Positions 60,901 to 62,457 of a DNA stretch of 62,457 bases are shown one piece after another. Every line of letters begins with the position of its first letter. Positions within the stretch are counted from its first letter, which is position 1. The notes under the pieces are model-generated. The model did not search any database. It worked only from the letters and a program-made list of their open reading frames with translations, and had not been told where the DNA came from. The position numbers and the translations under genes are program-made. The stretch is from Neelides folsomi (lineage: Eukaryota; Arthropoda; Collembola; Neelipleona; Neelidae): positions 1 through 62,457 of the forward strand of contig JAQGBZ010000362.1 in NCBI GenBank assembly GCA_034687125.1, given 5' to 3'.

Positions 60901-62379
60901 CATTATAAATTACATTATAAATTATAATTCATAGCTACATAAATATCTCCATTTCCTGTAAGAAAGAACCCTGGGTTTTCTATTACGCTCTCCTAGTATT
61001 ATGCTCAAATAAGGGGTTAAGGTAAACGAGCTTCTTCCAATCCGATCCACATCAATCATTTCCAATCTCCAAATTGAGATATACGGCCACCGCCGCCACA
61101 TTCCTCAAACCATTCATTATAATGAAACTCAACCTGGAATTTTTATATTTCTCTCAAATCTACATACGTCATATTTGTATTGTATATTTACCAAAAGTAT
61201 GGTTATACTAATACTACCCTTACATTAACCCTTACATCTTATGATTCTAATGTTATGCATGAATACAGAAGACAAATATATTTTTAAGGTCGCGTTTGGC
61301 ATTGTATGTATTTCCTGAATCTCTCGTTATTTTAGGCATTTCTGAATAAGCATATCACACAATTTTTATATTTATTTTTGCATATCAGTTAAATCCAAGT
61401 AAAGGATTTTATTTTGTATCGCAATCTCATTTAGGTAATGATCATTTTGAATTGCATTTTACACCTAAATATTTATTAAACATTTACTTATATAATTCTT
61501 TTCATTTAAACGATTTATAAGTTTCAAGCACTATTATGTGCTAAAATTAAGTGGTTGCATATTTATTATTGCAATGCTATTCAATGTTTTAGCAGTATCG
61601 AAAATCAAAATGGGAAATGATGTAAAAAGTATATAACCTTGATTGAGACATAAAACGACACAAAAGAGTCATAAAGAACTTCACCTTATTCCGAACACTT
61701 TATAAAGATTCCATATAAAAGGAAATCAAGGGGTTATACAACTTTGTTATATTGGCTTATCTTCATATATATTTCTATTATAGTATCATCAACTCTGGTT
61801 GAATTCTCAGTTTCATCTCCTCTGCCTTACACCTCATTTGACCATAAATTTGGGAGTTCGAAGGGTTAAATAGTTCATATATTCCAATACGCACGTAATA
61901 AACTTCATCTCCTCACCCTAAACGTGCGAAAGGGAGCGGGTGAAGTTTAATAAGGAAATTTACACCATCGATAAATAAGAAGCAGAGAATTCAGTTTCGT
62001 GTAATATTTAAATGAGCCAGAGTGTCGACTTTGAAATGCCAAAGGAGAATTCAACCACGATTTCGATTGATTCAAATGATAAAACTCCTTAATAAGCCCA
62101 AATCAAACATCTTTACGATCTTTGAACTCTGATTAAAATTCAACTAGTTTTTATACACATGTAATCCTGTCAACTGTCCATTGCAATTATTACATTATGA
62201 ATACTCTTTGAGCACCTTTAAAGTTAGATATACTTTTGAACAAATAAACGCATTTCGAATACAAACCTTATGTTTCAATGCTGATTCAAAGAGTTTTACA
62301 TAAGTTATTATAGATATTAAATATCTGGATAACGCAATTAATGTGAGACACAGGCTATTATGGCACTGCACAAAAAACA
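57944..62379. other. Long region upstream of DOT1L without recognised genes
   Basis: The first 400 bases (57944-58330) are G+C-rich and should contain the DOT1L promoter and leader. Further patches of mixed composition occur at 58700-59130, 59690-60130, 60850-60900 and 61870-61960, separated by AT-rich DNA; they could be regulatory elements. Open frames here are short and show no family resemblance. I see no tRNA, rRNA or transposase. Confidence 0.45.
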
Positions 62380-62457
62380 TATAGTTTGTTTTAAAATTAA
62401 AAATAGTTTTATAGAGATTTTCATATAAATCTATTTTTAATTTCAAAACAAACTATA
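62380..62457. repeat. Long inverted repeat (hairpin) at the right edge
   Basis: The 27 bases at 62380-62406 (TATAGTTTGTTTT...AATAG) are the reverse complement of 62431-62457 with a single mismatch, separated by a 24-base loop. The second arm runs to the last base, so the repeat may continue outside the window. It could be a microRNA-like precursor, a terminal part of a small inverted-repeat element (MITE), or a regulatory palindrome. Confidence 0.75.

Overview
This is a eukaryotic, AT-rich nuclear window from an arthropod. An R&R-type chitin-binding cuticle protein, an insect-style gustatory receptor with the C-terminal TYhhhhhQ signature, a Tret1-like sugar transporter and many short GT-AG introns all point that way. 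A secreted GH43 glycosidase interrupted by introns is unusual for an animal. It fits soil hexapods such as springtails (Collembola), but that placement is inference and was not tested by any search.

Layout, left to right: a degenerate AT-rich repeat (1-210); the 5' part of a mitochondrial dicarboxylate carrier (minus, running off the left edge); about 5.5 kb of mostly non-coding DNA; an FGD-family RhoGEF (plus, 7.0-11.6 kb); Drosha, the nuclear microRNA-processing RNase III (plus, 13.2-18.0 kb); an intronless gustatory receptor (minus, 18.6-19.9 kb); a BTB-BACK-PHR protein of the BTBD3/6 type (plus, 22.2-24.1 kb); a small cuticle protein with a recognisable core promoter (minus, 24.5-25.2 kb). 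Next comes a poorly understood stretch with small lysine-rich, His/Asp-rich LITAF and single-pass membrane proteins (26.8-31.1 kb). It is followed by a GH43 glycosidase and a sugar transporter in tandem (minus, 31.4-35.3 kb), ICT1/MRPL58 (minus), the dual oxidase maturation factor DUOXA (plus), the PKA type II regulatory subunit (minus), bL32m (plus), and a very large DOT1L histone H3K79 methyltransferase (minus, 46.1-57.9 kb). The last 4.5 kb upstream of DOT1L has no gene I can support and ends in a long hairpin.

For the complete multi-exon models the summed exon lengths are divisible by three and the joined protein keeps its family through every junction. This holds for FGD 931 aa, Drosha 1176, BTBD 547, cuticle protein 156, small membrane protein 133, GH43 384, transporter 519, ICT1 194, DUOXA 441, PKA-RII 390, bL32m 210 and DOT1L 2055. 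The exon boundaries are therefore fairly secure.

Most genes are unrelated housekeeping or signalling genes, as expected in an animal. Possible functional pairings are GH43 next to a sugar transporter (plant or microbial polysaccharide use) and two mitoribosome-associated genes (ICT1, bL32m) about 7 kb apart. The observations most worth checking are the GGQ-to-GGM change in ICT1, the probably acquired GH43 gene, the His/Asp-rich LITAF protein, two apparent GC-AG introns, the missing WxxD motif in the FGD FYVE domain, a 42-nt Drosha intron, and the terminal inverted repeat.
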